In this document: in pieces, positions 32,083 to 41,727 of the stretch
Layout of the letters: each line of letters begins with the position of its first letter
How positions within the stretch are numbered: the first letter of the stretch is position 1
Assembly (NCBI GenBank): GCA_018873225.1
Contig: JAEILZ010000001.1
Span: 4,898,001-4,962,000, forward strand
Length of the DNA: 64,000 nucleotides
Origin: [Phialemoniopsis] sp. UDSM-2020
Lineage: Eukaryota; Ascomycota; Sordariomycetes; Thyridiales; Thyridiaceae
Direction of reading: 5' to 3'
Notes under the pieces: model-generated
What the model was told of the DNA's origin: nothing
Seen by the model: only the letters and a program-made list of their open reading frames with translations
Database searches by the model: none
Program-made: the position numbers and the translations under genes

Positions 32083-33083
32083 ATGGATTCAATCACGCTT
32101 GTAAAGTCGTCAAACCTCTTTCCCAACGGTGGTTGGGACACTCACCATCACATCTTTGAGCGTAGGTGGCTCGTCTGCACTCCAGGCGAGAAAAGATAAC
32201 CAACTAATGAAATTGAATAGCAGCCGCTTTCCCCTACAGTCCGGACCGACATTTAACACCACCTCCTGCGACGACAGAGGAATTCCAAGCTTTCAAGAGG
32301 CGACTCGGCCTGTCTGGCTCGGTCCTGACACATGGACTGTCTTACGGCGATGATTGCACCTCCCTAAAAGCGTTTGTGCGGCGACTAGGCACACAAACGA
32401 CTAGAGCGATTGGTGTGATCGATCCGGCTAGGACGACAGATGAAGAGATCCTTGCGTTGCATGAGGCAGGCGTCCGCGGGATTCGCGTGAATCTCTACCT
32501 CTACAAGGCTATGGAGGATGTCGAGTTGCAGAAAAAGGCCTTATTAGCACACGCCGAAAGGATCACCAGACTGTCTTTGGCATGGAGCCTGGCAATGACA
32601 ACAATTCATCCAGAGTTTTGGAGCGAGCTGGTCCCCTTCATAGAGAGGCACATACACCCCAAGGGCAATTGGGTCGTGTCAGACCACTTTTGCCTGCTGA
32701 AGGCGCCGAGTATGCTGCCTGCTGAGTATCGGGAAGACCCTACCACACAGCCGGGGTTCAAAGCAATCATGCAGGCCGTGCGGTCAGGCTGGCTTTGGGT
32801 CAAGCTGAGTGCGCCATACCGTGTCAGCGAGATGGAGCCCGGGTATGAGGATCTGAAGTTCCTCGTGCGCGCCTTTGTCGATGCGAACAAGCATAGAGTC
32901 ATATGGGGAAGCGATTGGCCTCACACACCAAGGATGGTCGTGAGGACAAGAGAAGCAGCACTCAAGGAGACGCCATATCTAGAAATTGATGATGAGAATT
33001 GGCTCCGTAGCCTGAGGTCATGGCTTTCGGATGAGGAGTGGGATCTACTCATGGTGCAGAATCCTAAGACATTGTTCGCGTAG
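32083..33083 (+). CDS. Amidohydrolase-2 family protein, 2-pyrone-4,6-dicarboxylate hydrolase-like
   Basis: Two exons, 32083-32161 and 32221-33083, intron GTAGGT...GAATAG with CTAAT branch point. The product is 313 residues. The splice creates WDTHHHIFEPAAFPYSPDR, the metal-binding HxH (H21, H23) and strand-1 signature of the family; the later ORF start at 32376 would lose it. Further motifs are HEAGVRGIRVNLYLYK, NWVVSDH, WVKLSAPYR and VIWGSDWPHT with the catalytic Asp. LigI-type members open the lactone of 2-pyrone-4,6-dicarboxylate; other relatives act on lactones or decarboxylate aromatic acids. The neighbouring RraA-like aldolase and aconitase paralogue favour a polycarboxylate lactone as substrate (inference). 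No targeting signal is obvious. Confidence 0.85.
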
Positions 33084-33189
33084 AATAAGTTCCAAAGCCT
33101 AAGAAATAACACATGATAGTTCGATACATAGACCTGGAATATCTAACGAACTTTGCCTGACTGATCTGACATGATTCGATGTTCGGAAC

Positions 33190-33956
33190 CTACTTCCTCA
33201 ACCTCTTGATGAGCGGGCCCATTTCCTCTCCCGCCCTCAGCCCAGAGAAGGTCTTTTCATCGATCTGAAACCTTTCCTGACACAAGGCGACCACCTGTTC
33301 CACCAGAGACGGAGGAGTAACGACGACGCCGTCAGCATCACCGACCAGGATGTCTCCCGGGTTGATCCACAAATCTCCATGGAATTGAAGAGGCTCGTTG
33401 ATTCGCGATGCTCTAGTGAAGCCATTGGAGCCTAGAATCGAATGTCCTCGAGCAAAGACCTTGCATTTGTGTGTTAGCTGATGAGCCTGCCAGGTACGAG
33501 ATGACAAGCTGCAAACATACCGGAAAGCCGATTTCATTGTGCTCGTTGACGTCCCTCATACGGCCGTCGATGATGACCGCTTCGGCCTTGAGATACTTCG
33601 CCCTCGTCGACATGAGGCCTCCCCAGCAGGCGGACGGAAGCCCCTTGGGCTGCTGGATGTACATGATGCCGCCCTCTTGGTTGTAGTCGACAAAGTGCTT
33701 GCTCGGCTTCGGCGATGAGCTGTCGCTCACCTCCACCATCTGCACGGTGATGGCAGGGCCAAACACGCGTGTGCCTGGTTTGTCGGAGAAGAGCTTGAGC
33801 CCGTCGAGGAAGCCGCCGTGAGGGTGTTTGAGTTTCACGAGGGCATCTCCGATCTAAAAGTGTTAGCTGCGAGTTCGATCATATCGCATTGGTTGTGGAA
33901 CTCACATCACAGGAAGTGAATTTGCGCAAATGCTTTAGTGCTGCTTGTGCTGCCAT
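33190..33956 (-). CDS. RraA-like protein, HMG/CHA aldolase family
   Basis: Three exons, 33956-33906, 33853-33521 and 33459-33190 (introns GTGAGT...TTTTAG and GTATGT...TGCAAG). The product is 217 residues, the normal length. Motifs are FTSCDIGDAL at the start (across intron 1), WGGLMSTRAK, and IIDGRMRDVNEHNEIGFPVFARG (across intron 2). The last holds the Arg-Asp pair that in 4-hydroxy-4-methyl-2-oxoglutarate/4-carboxy-4-hydroxy-2-oxoadipate aldolases binds pyruvate and metal; WINPGDILVGDADGVVV follows. Family members cleave such tertiary-alcohol keto acids to pyruvate plus pyruvate or oxaloacetate; others are RNase E inhibitors in bacteria or oxaloacetate decarboxylases. Next to a LigI-like hydrolase the aldolase function is favoured. 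Confidence 0.85.
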
Positions 33957-34322
33957 GTTGAGATTATGATGTTGTGTTAGTGCATGTTAGCAATAAAACA
34001 GCGGCCGGTATTAGCTTTAAGTACTCGCTGCTGGAGAAGCGACGGGTGAGTAGATCCACAATCACATGGAACGAGTGCGGTCTTCAGTGTTGGAGACCTT
34101 CACTGGCTAGGGATGCGCGGGGGAAAAGATTGAAATCGAACATTTCTCTGTGTTTGCTTGGTCCATATCCATATCTAGATTGAACAGATCTCTGATCTCT
34201 CAAGGCTATACGATAAAACTGCATTAAATTCGGAGGCTACTGAGCCAAGATACATAATATTTGCTGCCAGAGAACCTGCCAACCGGATTCAACTTCCAGC
34301 ATGTCAAAATCTGACAGTAGTA
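33957..34322. other. Intergenic region upstream of RraA-like gene
   Basis: About 365 bp, promoter of the RraA-like gene plus the 3' flank of the MFS gene. CGGAGGCT at 34231-34238 is close to the CGGAGCT sites of the neighbouring promoters. No gene seen. Confidence 0.4.
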
Positions 34323-35911
34323 CTACAGAACATATAGAGTAACATTCTCTCCAGTAGCCAACAGCTTCTTATTCTCCTTCTTGAGCAAGTACTTCACGAT
34401 CATGCAGGTCACAATGGACAGCAAGGAAAACGACATCATGAGCAGATTAGCCATGACATACCTCGGCCCGTCGGTCGAAGGGAAGAAGTAAGGGCTGTAG
34501 ATGTTACCCAGCTGGCTGAACAGATTGATGATGGCCGTGGCGGCGGCCCGCTTCTCGGGCGTCTGGTTCAGGGTCGAACTGGCCCAGCCAAAGACCATGG
34601 CATTCGAGGCAAAGCAACCGCCAACGTACAAGAAGGCTGCAACGTAACGAGCGGTGCTGTTCAGAGTGGCAACGGAGACGATGAATCCTATGGCGGCCAC
34701 GGCTTGTGGCACCGAGATATGGAACCCTCGCTCCTGGCGCCTGTCGCTCGAGTAGGCACCGATGAAGGCGACGACAGTGGCCAGGAGGTAAGGCGGCGCG
34801 GTGAGAACGAGCGTGATGGTGGTGCTGCCGAGCTTGAAGCCCGAGACGATGGTCGGGAAGAAGTTGTTGAAGCCATACGCGCTATGGTTGGCCATGAGCA
34901 TGACGGCCTATGAACTATTAGCAAAACCCTTCGCGGTTCCCGAGATAAGTCTCAAGAAGCTTACAAAGATCCACGTCCTGACGTCCGTCACAGCCAGTCT
35001 TGCGCCGTGCCAAACACTGCGGTCTGCCTCTGGCAAGGAGACACGGTCCTTGGCCATGCGCTCGACTGCGACCTGCTGCTCGTAGTCGCTCAAAGTCCAA
35101 CGACACACACCTGTCTTGTTGCCAGGAAAGTCTGGCAGAACAAACAGTGCAGCGATGGCAGCGACAAAGCTTCCTGCGCCCTCGATGATGAAAAGCCACC
35201 GCCAACCAGCTAGGCCCCGAGCGCCGTCGAGCCCGGCAAACACACCCGCGGCGATGAGGCCTGAGAAGGCCGTGGCTAGAATCAGGCCGGAATACAAGAC
35301 TGCAATACGCAGTGCGAGCTCTTTCCGTGTGTACCAGCAGCTGAGTAGGTACGTTGCACCGGGGAAAAAAGGAGCTTCGACGATACCCAGAAACAGTCGA
35401 ATGACAATGAGGTGTGTGTAGTTGTTTGCTAAAGCAGTGCATGCCGAGACGACAGACCACAGAGCAGTCCATGCGGGGATGTACAAAGACGGTCGAGTGC
35501 GTGTGAGGATCATGTTGCTGGGCAGCTGCATCAACATGTAGCCAATGTTCAAGATCGACACGGCCACATTGAATTGTTTGCCAACCAGACCAAGATCTTT
35601 GGAGAATCCGTTGAGCTGCGCTTGCCTATCCATGATACGATTATCAGCGCTGCAGAGGTTTTGTGGCGACGTGAATCAACTTACGAGATGTTGTTTCGAT
35701 CAAGGTAGTTGAAAAAGTACAGAACCCATGCCATGGGAAGCAAAGTCATGTCCAGTTTGCGGACAAGACTCTTCTGTGCGGCAAGCCATTGTTCTGTCTC
35801 GACTGCCATGGCGGTGCCGGCTTCCTCCTTGAACGACCCGGCAGCGGCAACCTTCTCGTTGCCTTCAAGGTGATCGATACCGCCGTTCATGTTGTCGGCT
35901 TTGAAACTCAT
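34323..35911 (-). CDS. MFS anion:cation symporter (Dal5/allantoate permease-like)
   Basis: Three exons, 35911-35685, 35625-34965 and 34907-34323 (introns GTAAGT...GGATAG and GTAAGC...TCATAG). The product is 490 residues with 12 expected helices. Typical features are KLDMTLLPMAWVLYFFNYLDRNNIS before the first intron, QLPSNMILTRTRPSLYIP, RLFLGIVEAPFFPGATYLLSCWYTRKELALR, and GWRWLFIIEGAGS. This is the anion:cation symporter group that imports allantoate, nicotinate, pantothenate, aromatic acids or other carboxylates with protons. Placed between an RraA-like aldolase and an aconitase paralogue, import of an organic acid is the likely role. Specificity cannot be read from the sequence. Confidence 0.92.
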
Positions 35912-36574
35912 GGTTTAAGTGGCGCGCAAAAGGATAAGGAGTGATGAGAAATCTTCCTACGAGGCAGTACTGTTGGCAAGTGCTGCTGGGGCAATGCACC
36001 CATTTTGTAAGCTTGATTTTGCACCCCAAGACGACTCCATGGGGTTGGATACCACCTCGTGTGGGGAAAGTATGGTCTCTGGGTCGATCGTTCACATTGC
36101 TATTGGATCTCGCAAGGGAGTGACCCCGGTATGGCGTTGAAGACGAGTGTGCATCGTACGGAGTGCCCCGCGTTGGAAAGCAAAGCATGGTCACTGGACA
36201 GGCTAGGCTGTCTTGAAACCCCAGATGGAGTAACCCAGCCTATGGGAGTAGTCCGGTGGCTCCACCCGGAGCTATCCGTCTGCACTGGCGTATGACTCGG
36301 CTCAAGCGAGACCACCGAGCGGAGCTCCTGTCGTTCTAGCCTCTCGGGAGCAGATGCGCGAAGCTCGAGCAATGACAAAATGAGCGCGTCCCAGCTCGCA
36401 AAACTGTACTTTCTCCAGATTACCCCCGGTATCACTTGGCCAAAGCCCAGCAATCGAGGATGCGTCGAAGAAGTTTGATGATCGCATAGCAAGACCGAGC
36501 CCATCTCGTGAGAGATTCTTTTTCTGTCTTAAGCAGGTCACACATCACACACCAGGTTGAACGGGTGTTTCAAG
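35912..36574. promoter_or_regulatory. Bidirectional promoter MFS / aconitase paralogue with paired CGG sites
   Basis: About 660 bp. It holds a CGG-N9-CCG inverted repeat at 36254-36268 (arms TCCGGTGG and CCACCCGGA), an overlapping CGGAGCTATCCG at 36267-36278 (CGG-N6-CCG), and CGGAGCTCCTGTCG at 36320-36333. The CGGAGCT core also occurs twice in the 31531-32082 promoter. Confidence 0.5.
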
Positions 36575-39073
36575 ATGCTGCCTCGCCGGGCTTTGCATGC
36601 TCGCCGGGCTCACGCCTGGCACACCGCTACAAGACTCTTGTCCCCAATAATTACGCCGACAAGCCAAAGGGCATACGGAACAGTTCCTGACCCTATTCCC
36701 ATGAGTCCCGTGGAGCCAGTAAGTTCAAGCCTCAGCTTTATACATCTCAGATCGACTACGTTCCATCTAATGACCGTTCTCCATCAGCACGCCATGCTGG
36801 ACTATGCGAGCAAGGTGCAGAACCTCGAGAGACTTCGCGACACCGCCGGCCGCCCATTGACCCTCTCTGAGAAAGTTCTCTATAGCAATTTGATCTACAC
36901 AAACACCGACTGGTCATTGCGCGACATCAAACAGGGAAAGACGATCCTACAGCTGCGCCCCGACCGCGTCGCATGCCATGACGCCACTGCGACCATGGCG
37001 TTGCTACAGTTCATCAGCGCCGGCCTGCCCCGTGTCCAGGTTCCGACGTCGATCCACAGCGATCACCTCATCGTCGCCGAGCATGGGGCGAAAGAGGATA
37101 TCGAGCGTGCCATGTCCGATCACCGTGAGGTTTACTCGTTTCTTAGCAGCGCGAGCAAGAAGTTTGGAATTGGGTATTGGAAGGCTGGCGCTGGGATCAT
37201 CCACATTACTATTTTTGAGAACTACGCATTCCCGGGGGGCCTGATCATTGGCACGGACTCGCATACCCCAAATGCCGGCGGGATGGGTATGCTGGGAATC
37301 GGGGTTGGGGGATCGGACGCTGTCGACGCGATGGCCGGCCTACCGTGGGAGCTCGTCGCCCCAAAGGTCACTGGCGTGCGTCTCACGGGCACCCTCCAGA
37401 ATTGGAGTTCCTCCAAGGACATTATCTGCAAGCTGGCCGGAATCCTCACAGTCTCAGGAGGGAAGGGCAGAGTCATCGAGTTCTTCGGACCTGGGACAGA
37501 GACTCTTGGCGCTACAGCTATGGCAACTGTTTGCAATATGTCCGCAGAGATTGGGTCGACGTCGTGCATTTTCCCGTACTCCAAGGCCATGGCGAGGTAT
37601 CTCGCAGCGACGAAAAGAGCATACATTGCGGAGCAGGCGAATACTTTCAAAGATGTCCTGCTCACCGCAGACCCTGGCAGCGAAGCACATTACGACGACG
37701 TGATCGAGATTGATTTGAGCACCCTCGAACCTCACATCAACGGCCCTTTTACACCAGACTTATCTCATCCCCTGTCCGAGTTCAAAAACCACGTGGCTGA
37801 GAGCAGCTGGCCATCAAGAATCAGCAGTAGTCTCGTGGGCAGTTGCACAAATAGTTCATACGAGGATCTCGTCAAGGTGCGAGACCTTGTCCTCCAGGCG
37901 CGCAATGCGGGCATATCACAGCCCAAGACGCCATTCTATATCACCCCCGGCAGCGAACAAATCCGAGCTACAGCAGAGCAGGATGGTATTCTTGAGGACC
38001 TGAGGAAAGCCGGGGCCACGGTACTTTCCAACTCGTGCGGCCCTTGCGTCGGTCAATGGGACCGGACAGATGTGGATGTCAAAGGTGCCGAGCGAAACTC
38101 GGTGATCTCGAGCTTCAACAGAAACTTCACCGGGCGTCACGATAGCAACCCTGCCACCCATTCATTCGTCACCTCCCCAGAGCTCGTTACAGCTTTCGCC
38201 TACGCGGGCGACCTCCAGTTCAACCCCATAACAGATGCAGTCGAATGTGTTGGTGGTAGCTTCCGGTTCAATGCCCCCAAGTCTCAAGAACTCCCTGCAG
38301 CGTTCACCCCCGGTGCCGATGGCTTCCAACCGCCGGTGCTTACAGACACGTCCGACCTGAAGGTCGAAATAGATCCACACAGCGATCGATTACAGCTACT
38401 CGAGCCTTTCAAACCGTGGGAACGAGGGAACGCCGATGACATGTCGGTGTTGATCAAGGTGCAAGGCAAGTGCACAACCGACCACATCTCGCCAGCAGGT
38501 CCCTGGTACAACTATCGAGGCCATCTCGAGAACATCAGCAACAATCTCCTCCTCGGCGCCACTAACGCGTTCCTGCCCAATGACAACCCTGTCGAGTCCA
38601 TCGGCATGACCAGGGACCCCTGCGACGGCGAGATCAAGACCGTAGCGCAGGCCGCCATCAACATGAAGAGCCACGGCAGACGGTGGTGCATAGTCGGTGA
38701 CACCAACTACGGCGAAGGCAGCTCGCGCGAGCACGCGGCGCTGGAGCCCCGGTTCCTCGGCGCGACGGTCGTCATCGCCAAGAGCTTTGCGCGGATCCAC
38801 GAGACGAACCTCAAGAAGCAGGGCATGCTAGCGCTGACGTTTGCCAACCTGTCCGACTGGGACAGGATCCGCCCAGGGGACAAGATCACCATCGTCGGCG
38901 TGGAGGAGGGGGAGATGCGACCGGGCGAGCCGGTGCAGATGCAGGTCGCGACCGAGTCCGGCGACACTTGGACTGCGCCGCTGAACCACTCGTATCACGA
39001 GCACCAGATTCGCTGGCTCCGGGCGGGCAGTGCATTGAATTATGTGAAAAAGGATGCTCTTGCTGGACTGTGA
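36575..39073 (+). CDS. Mitochondrial aconitase-family hydratase (paralogue)
   Basis: Two exons, 36575-36718 and 36788-39073; the 69-nt intron (GTAAGT...CATCAG) is in frame. The product is 809 residues. The first 48 are rich in Arg, Ala, Ser and Thr with no acids before Asp39, a classic mitochondrial presequence. Fe-S ligands are intact: C401 in GSCTNSS, C465 and C468 in NSCGPCVGQWDR. Other active-site motifs are TDSHTPNAGGMGMLGIGVGGSDAVDAMAG, RNFTGRHDSNPATHSFVTSPE and YGEGSSREHAALEPR with the catalytic Ser. It therefore looks catalytically competent on citrate or a related tricarboxylate, including hydration of an unsaturated tricarboxylate. Its place in an accessory block suggests a dedicated role rather than the TCA-cycle copy; that is inference. 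Confidence 0.93.
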   Translation: MLPRRALHARRAHAWHTATRLLSPIITPTSQRAYGTVPDPIPMSPVEPVSSSLSFIHLRSTTFHLMTVLHQHAMLDYASKVQNLERLRDTAGRPLTLSEKVLYSNLIYTNTDWSLRDIKQGKTILQLRPDRVACHDATATMALLQFISAGLPRVQVPTSIHSDHLIVAEHGAKEDIERAMSDHREVYSFLSSASKKFGIGYWKAGAGIIHITIFENYAFPGGLIIGTDSHTPNAGGMGMLGIGVGGSDAVDAMAGLPWELVAPKVTGVRLTGTLQNWSSSKDIICKLAGILTVSGGKGRVIEFFGPGTETLGATAMATVCNMSAEIGSTSCIFPYSKAMARYLAATKRAYIAEQANTFKDVLLTADPGSEAHYDDVIEIDLSTLEPHINGPFTPDLSHPLSEFKNHVAESSWPSRISSSLVGSCTNSSYEDLVKVRDLVLQARNAGISQPKTPFYITPGSEQIRATAEQDGILEDLRKAGATVLSNSCGPCVGQWDRTDVDVKGAERNSVISSFNRNFTGRHDSNPATHSFVTSPELVTAFAYAGDLQFNPITDAVECVGGSFRFNAPKSQELPAAFTPGADGFQPPVLTDTSDLKVEIDPHSDRLQLLEPFKPWERGNADDMSVLIKVQGKCTTDHISPAGPWYNYRGHLENISNNLLLGATNAFLPNDNPVESIGMTRDPCDGEIKTVAQAAINMKSHGRRWCIVGDTNYGEGSSREHAALEPRFLGATVVIAKSFARIHETNLKKQGMLALTFANLSDWDRIRPGDKITIVGVEEGEMRPGEPVQMQVATESGDTWTAPLNHSYHEHQIRWLRAGSALNYVKKDALAGL

Positions 39074-39147
39074 AAAGAGTATTGTACGTGCTTTAGATAC
39101 CATCATGATTTTGCAAATACGTCTAAAAAGCGACTCTCAGGAGATCC

Positions 39148-40053
39148 CTAAAGGGGCTTCCGGCCAACTACCGTGACAATCTCGCTCTGGTGAATGACAA
39201 CACCCTGCTCCGTCTCCAGGACCGCCTTCTCAAACATCTCCGCCCACGACTCCCTCGTCATCGGCGCTTGCGGCGCCTGCGCCCGCGTCGGGAAGTACTG
39301 GGCCAGCCCCTCCCACACCATCAGGTAGTCTTCCGTCCAGCCCTTGTAATCCTGGGCTCGCAATTTAGTTGCGGTTAGTTTGACGTCCTCGAAGCCTTGC
39401 TTGGTCAAGTGTTCATCCAACTGTCCAATGAACTCGAAGGTCGCACCCCGCGCGTCTCCGCCCGCCTTGATGATCTGTGAGACGGTCGCGCAGGCCGTGC
39501 TCGAGATGTCAGCTGAAGGAGCCTCGACAACAAAACGCTCCGCCTTGGACTCCTCCCACTGCAGCCAGCCTCCGGGCTTCAGCAAGGATAGAGCGGCGGA
39601 GAGTAGAGGAGCGGTGTCGGATTTGGAGATGATGCTCGCAAAGGCGCGAACGTGGATAACATCGAACGTGCCGATCACGTCTGCGGGTAGAGGAACGGAG
39701 AGTACATCAAGCTTGTGAAGCTGGACTGACGAAGGGAGGTACGCCGTGGCCGGAAAATTGATAGGGTTGACGTCGTAGCCTACGAGCTCGGCTGAGACGC
39801 CTCTCTTGCTAAGCTCACGGTCCAGATCGGTGAGCCAGACGCCGTTGCCGCAACCGAGGTCGGCGACCTTCAGCTGGCGCGACGACACGAAAGCCTTCTC
39901 TAGACCTGGGTCGATGAGGAAGCCGAGCGTGTTCTGGAACAGGAGGTGTTGGAGGTGCAGACGGGCCGAGCTTCGAAAGTTCCTCTCCGGCGCCAGCCAG
40001 TACGTCGAGGGATCGTACGAAGGCGCGTCCGAGGCAGATGAGTTGGAGTCCAT
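39148..40053 (-). CDS. SAM-dependent methyltransferase
   Basis: An intronless gene of 301 residues. Motif I is VADLGCGNGVWLTDL, with VGYDVNPINF at the end of strand 2, FDVIHVRAF and LLKPGGWLQWEES following in the expected order of a class I methyltransferase. The N terminus SYDPSTYWLAPERNFRSSARLHLQHLLFQNTLGFL is typical of the fungal secondary-metabolite group related to gliotoxin N-methyltransferase and UMTA. The methyl acceptor is unknown. The stop is 74 bp from that of the convergent aconitase paralogue. It may mark the edge of the carboxylate block or belong to it. Confidence 0.88.
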   Translation of the reverse strand: MDSNSSASDAPSYDPSTYWLAPERNFRSSARLHLQHLLFQNTLGFLIDPGLEKAFVSSRQLKVADLGCGNGVWLTDLDRELSKRGVSAELVGYDVNPINFPATAYLPSSVQLHKLDVLSVPLPADVIGTFDVIHVRAFASIISKSDTAPLLSAALSLLKPGGWLQWEESKAERFVVEAPSADISSTACATVSQIIKAGGDARGATFEFIGQLDEHLTKQGFEDVKLTATKLRAQDYKGWTEDYLMVWEGLAQYFPTRAQAPQAPMTRESWAEMFEKAVLETEQGVVIHQSEIVTVVGRKPL

Positions 40054-40878
40054 GATGAGGCTTCGGCGTGAGTTTTGGTGACTACTTAAACATGTAGCCA
40101 GGGATGAGTATTTGAGAGCGGTGTATTGTTCCAGCCAAGATGAAGCTCACGAAATAAATATCTCACCGCTCGCTCGGTTGTTGGTTCTTTTGTTCCTCTG
40201 AGAACGTTAGTGCTTATCCAGGATCATCAACCCCTCCTGCCCCCCGCAATTTTTATAGCTCAATCCTACTGCAGAAGCTGAAAATGTGATTTGCCGACCG
40301 AGAAAATGTCAAAGGCGTCTCGTTTCGTATCGTCTTGTGTGATTGTGACACTTCGCCCCAAGTTTAGAGCTGGAGGGGGGCTGCCTGCGCCCCGACGTAA
40401 CCACAGACTGTGTGTGTGGGTGTCTCGGCCTGCTAAGTAGTGCGTTTCCCTCGATATACCTGGACAAAGTACATCTACACCCAAGTACAGAAGCACTTAT
40501 TGTCTAGGATCTCCACAAGATTTCTCTTGATCTATGCATGTGTGGACCTCGCACGGCTGGGTTGGAGCTCCCCGTAGCGGGCCTAGACCATTGCATCTGA
40601 GTCAACAACAAAGGGCGTAGCTCTACATGCAGGCAGGAAGACACGCGAAATACACCGGTGAGAAGAGCATACTCGCTGTGAACGCATGGAAATCGGTGCA
40701 CGCGCAAACAACCCCGCTCGTTCTCAGAATGATCGGCATTTGCTAACATGTCAAGCACCTTTTCGTGGTTGTATAAATAGAGGTTGAAACCGATGCCTCG
40801 CTGTCGCAGCACAGTGGCAAGGACGGAGACCGCTGTCACAGTTTAATCTTTTTCGACACCCATTCTCGACGAACACTT
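40054..40878. other. Intergenic region methyltransferase / SDR
   Basis: About 825 bp between divergent genes. AT-rich AAATAAATAT near 40153-40162 may be the methyltransferase TATA region; GTATAAATAG at 40779-40788 is a good TATA box about 90 bp before the SDR start. No gene seen. Confidence 0.45.
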
Positions 40879-41727
40879 ATGCCATCATCTCGGACAAGGA
40901 CTTTAGTCATCGGCGGTGGCTTGAGCATTGGAGAGGCATGTGTCAAGAGACTGGTGAGCAAGCACAACGTCAATGTCACAGTTGTCAGCTTGCGGGTCTC
41001 TGCCGACATACAGAGGCTTGCTCAAGAGGGCAAGATTGCTTTGGTGAGAGGCAATGCGACGCACACAGACGTCCAGCGCCGCGCCATGGAGGTCGTGGTG
41101 AGTATGATGGGTGGATTGGATTCGCTTGTGATCACCATGGGAGTGCTTGGCGAGCCCCATAACGTTGGACAGGTGGACATGGACAAGCTGCGTGCTGCCT
41201 TCGAGATCAATGTCTTTACCCCTTTGATACTAGTAAGTGTTCCCGGACTGAGTGTATCTTGCGGCGTTTGATTGTTGACCATCAACTGTGGACACAATTA
41301 GGCACAACAGTTTCTCCAGCTCCTGCGCCAAAGCCAAGGGCGCCTCATCATGCTTTCCTCTACCGCAGAGAGTGCGACTTTGCGTGCCGCTTGGAGCACA
41401 TATTGTGCCAGCAAGGCGGCGCTCACAAAGTTTATTGAAGTCCTTGGACGTGACGAGCTTGAGGCTGGCGTCAATGTCTTCGGCGTCTACACTGGGCTGA
41501 CGCGGACTCCCATGATTACAGATCTGATCGCTGGCAAGTTCCGAGGAATTATCAAAGATCAAGAGAGGGAGCTCTTCTTAGAACAGGAGAGGCAGGGAAG
41601 AATCGAGCCCCCCGAATGGACAGGAAACGTCGTGGCAGATCTGGCAGTCTCCGCAGTGAGTGCTCAAGGCCAGGGACATTCACAGTGGTACTACGAGATT
41701 GACCCTGCTTTTGCTGAGCCGTCATAG
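40879..41727 (+). CDS. Short-chain dehydrogenase/reductase with variant glycine motif
   Basis: Two exons, 40879-41232 and 41302-41727, intron GTAAGT...AATTAG. The product is 259 residues. The cofactor loop reads LVIGGGLSIGEACVKRL, a GGGxSIG form in place of the usual TGxxxGIG. The NAG position reads ITMGVLG. The catalytic Ser (MLSSTAES) and YCASKAA Tyr/Lys are present, so activity is plausible. Relatives include fungal and yeast benzil-reductase-like SDRs, which share this loop style. A GTATAAATAG TATA box lies about 90 bp upstream. The substrate is unknown, and membership of the block to the left is uncertain. Confidence 0.85.

Noticed and set aside
32376..33083. Single-exon amidohydrolase starting at 32376
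   Set aside because: This start lacks the HxH metal site; a spliced 5' exon from 32083 restores it with a good intron.
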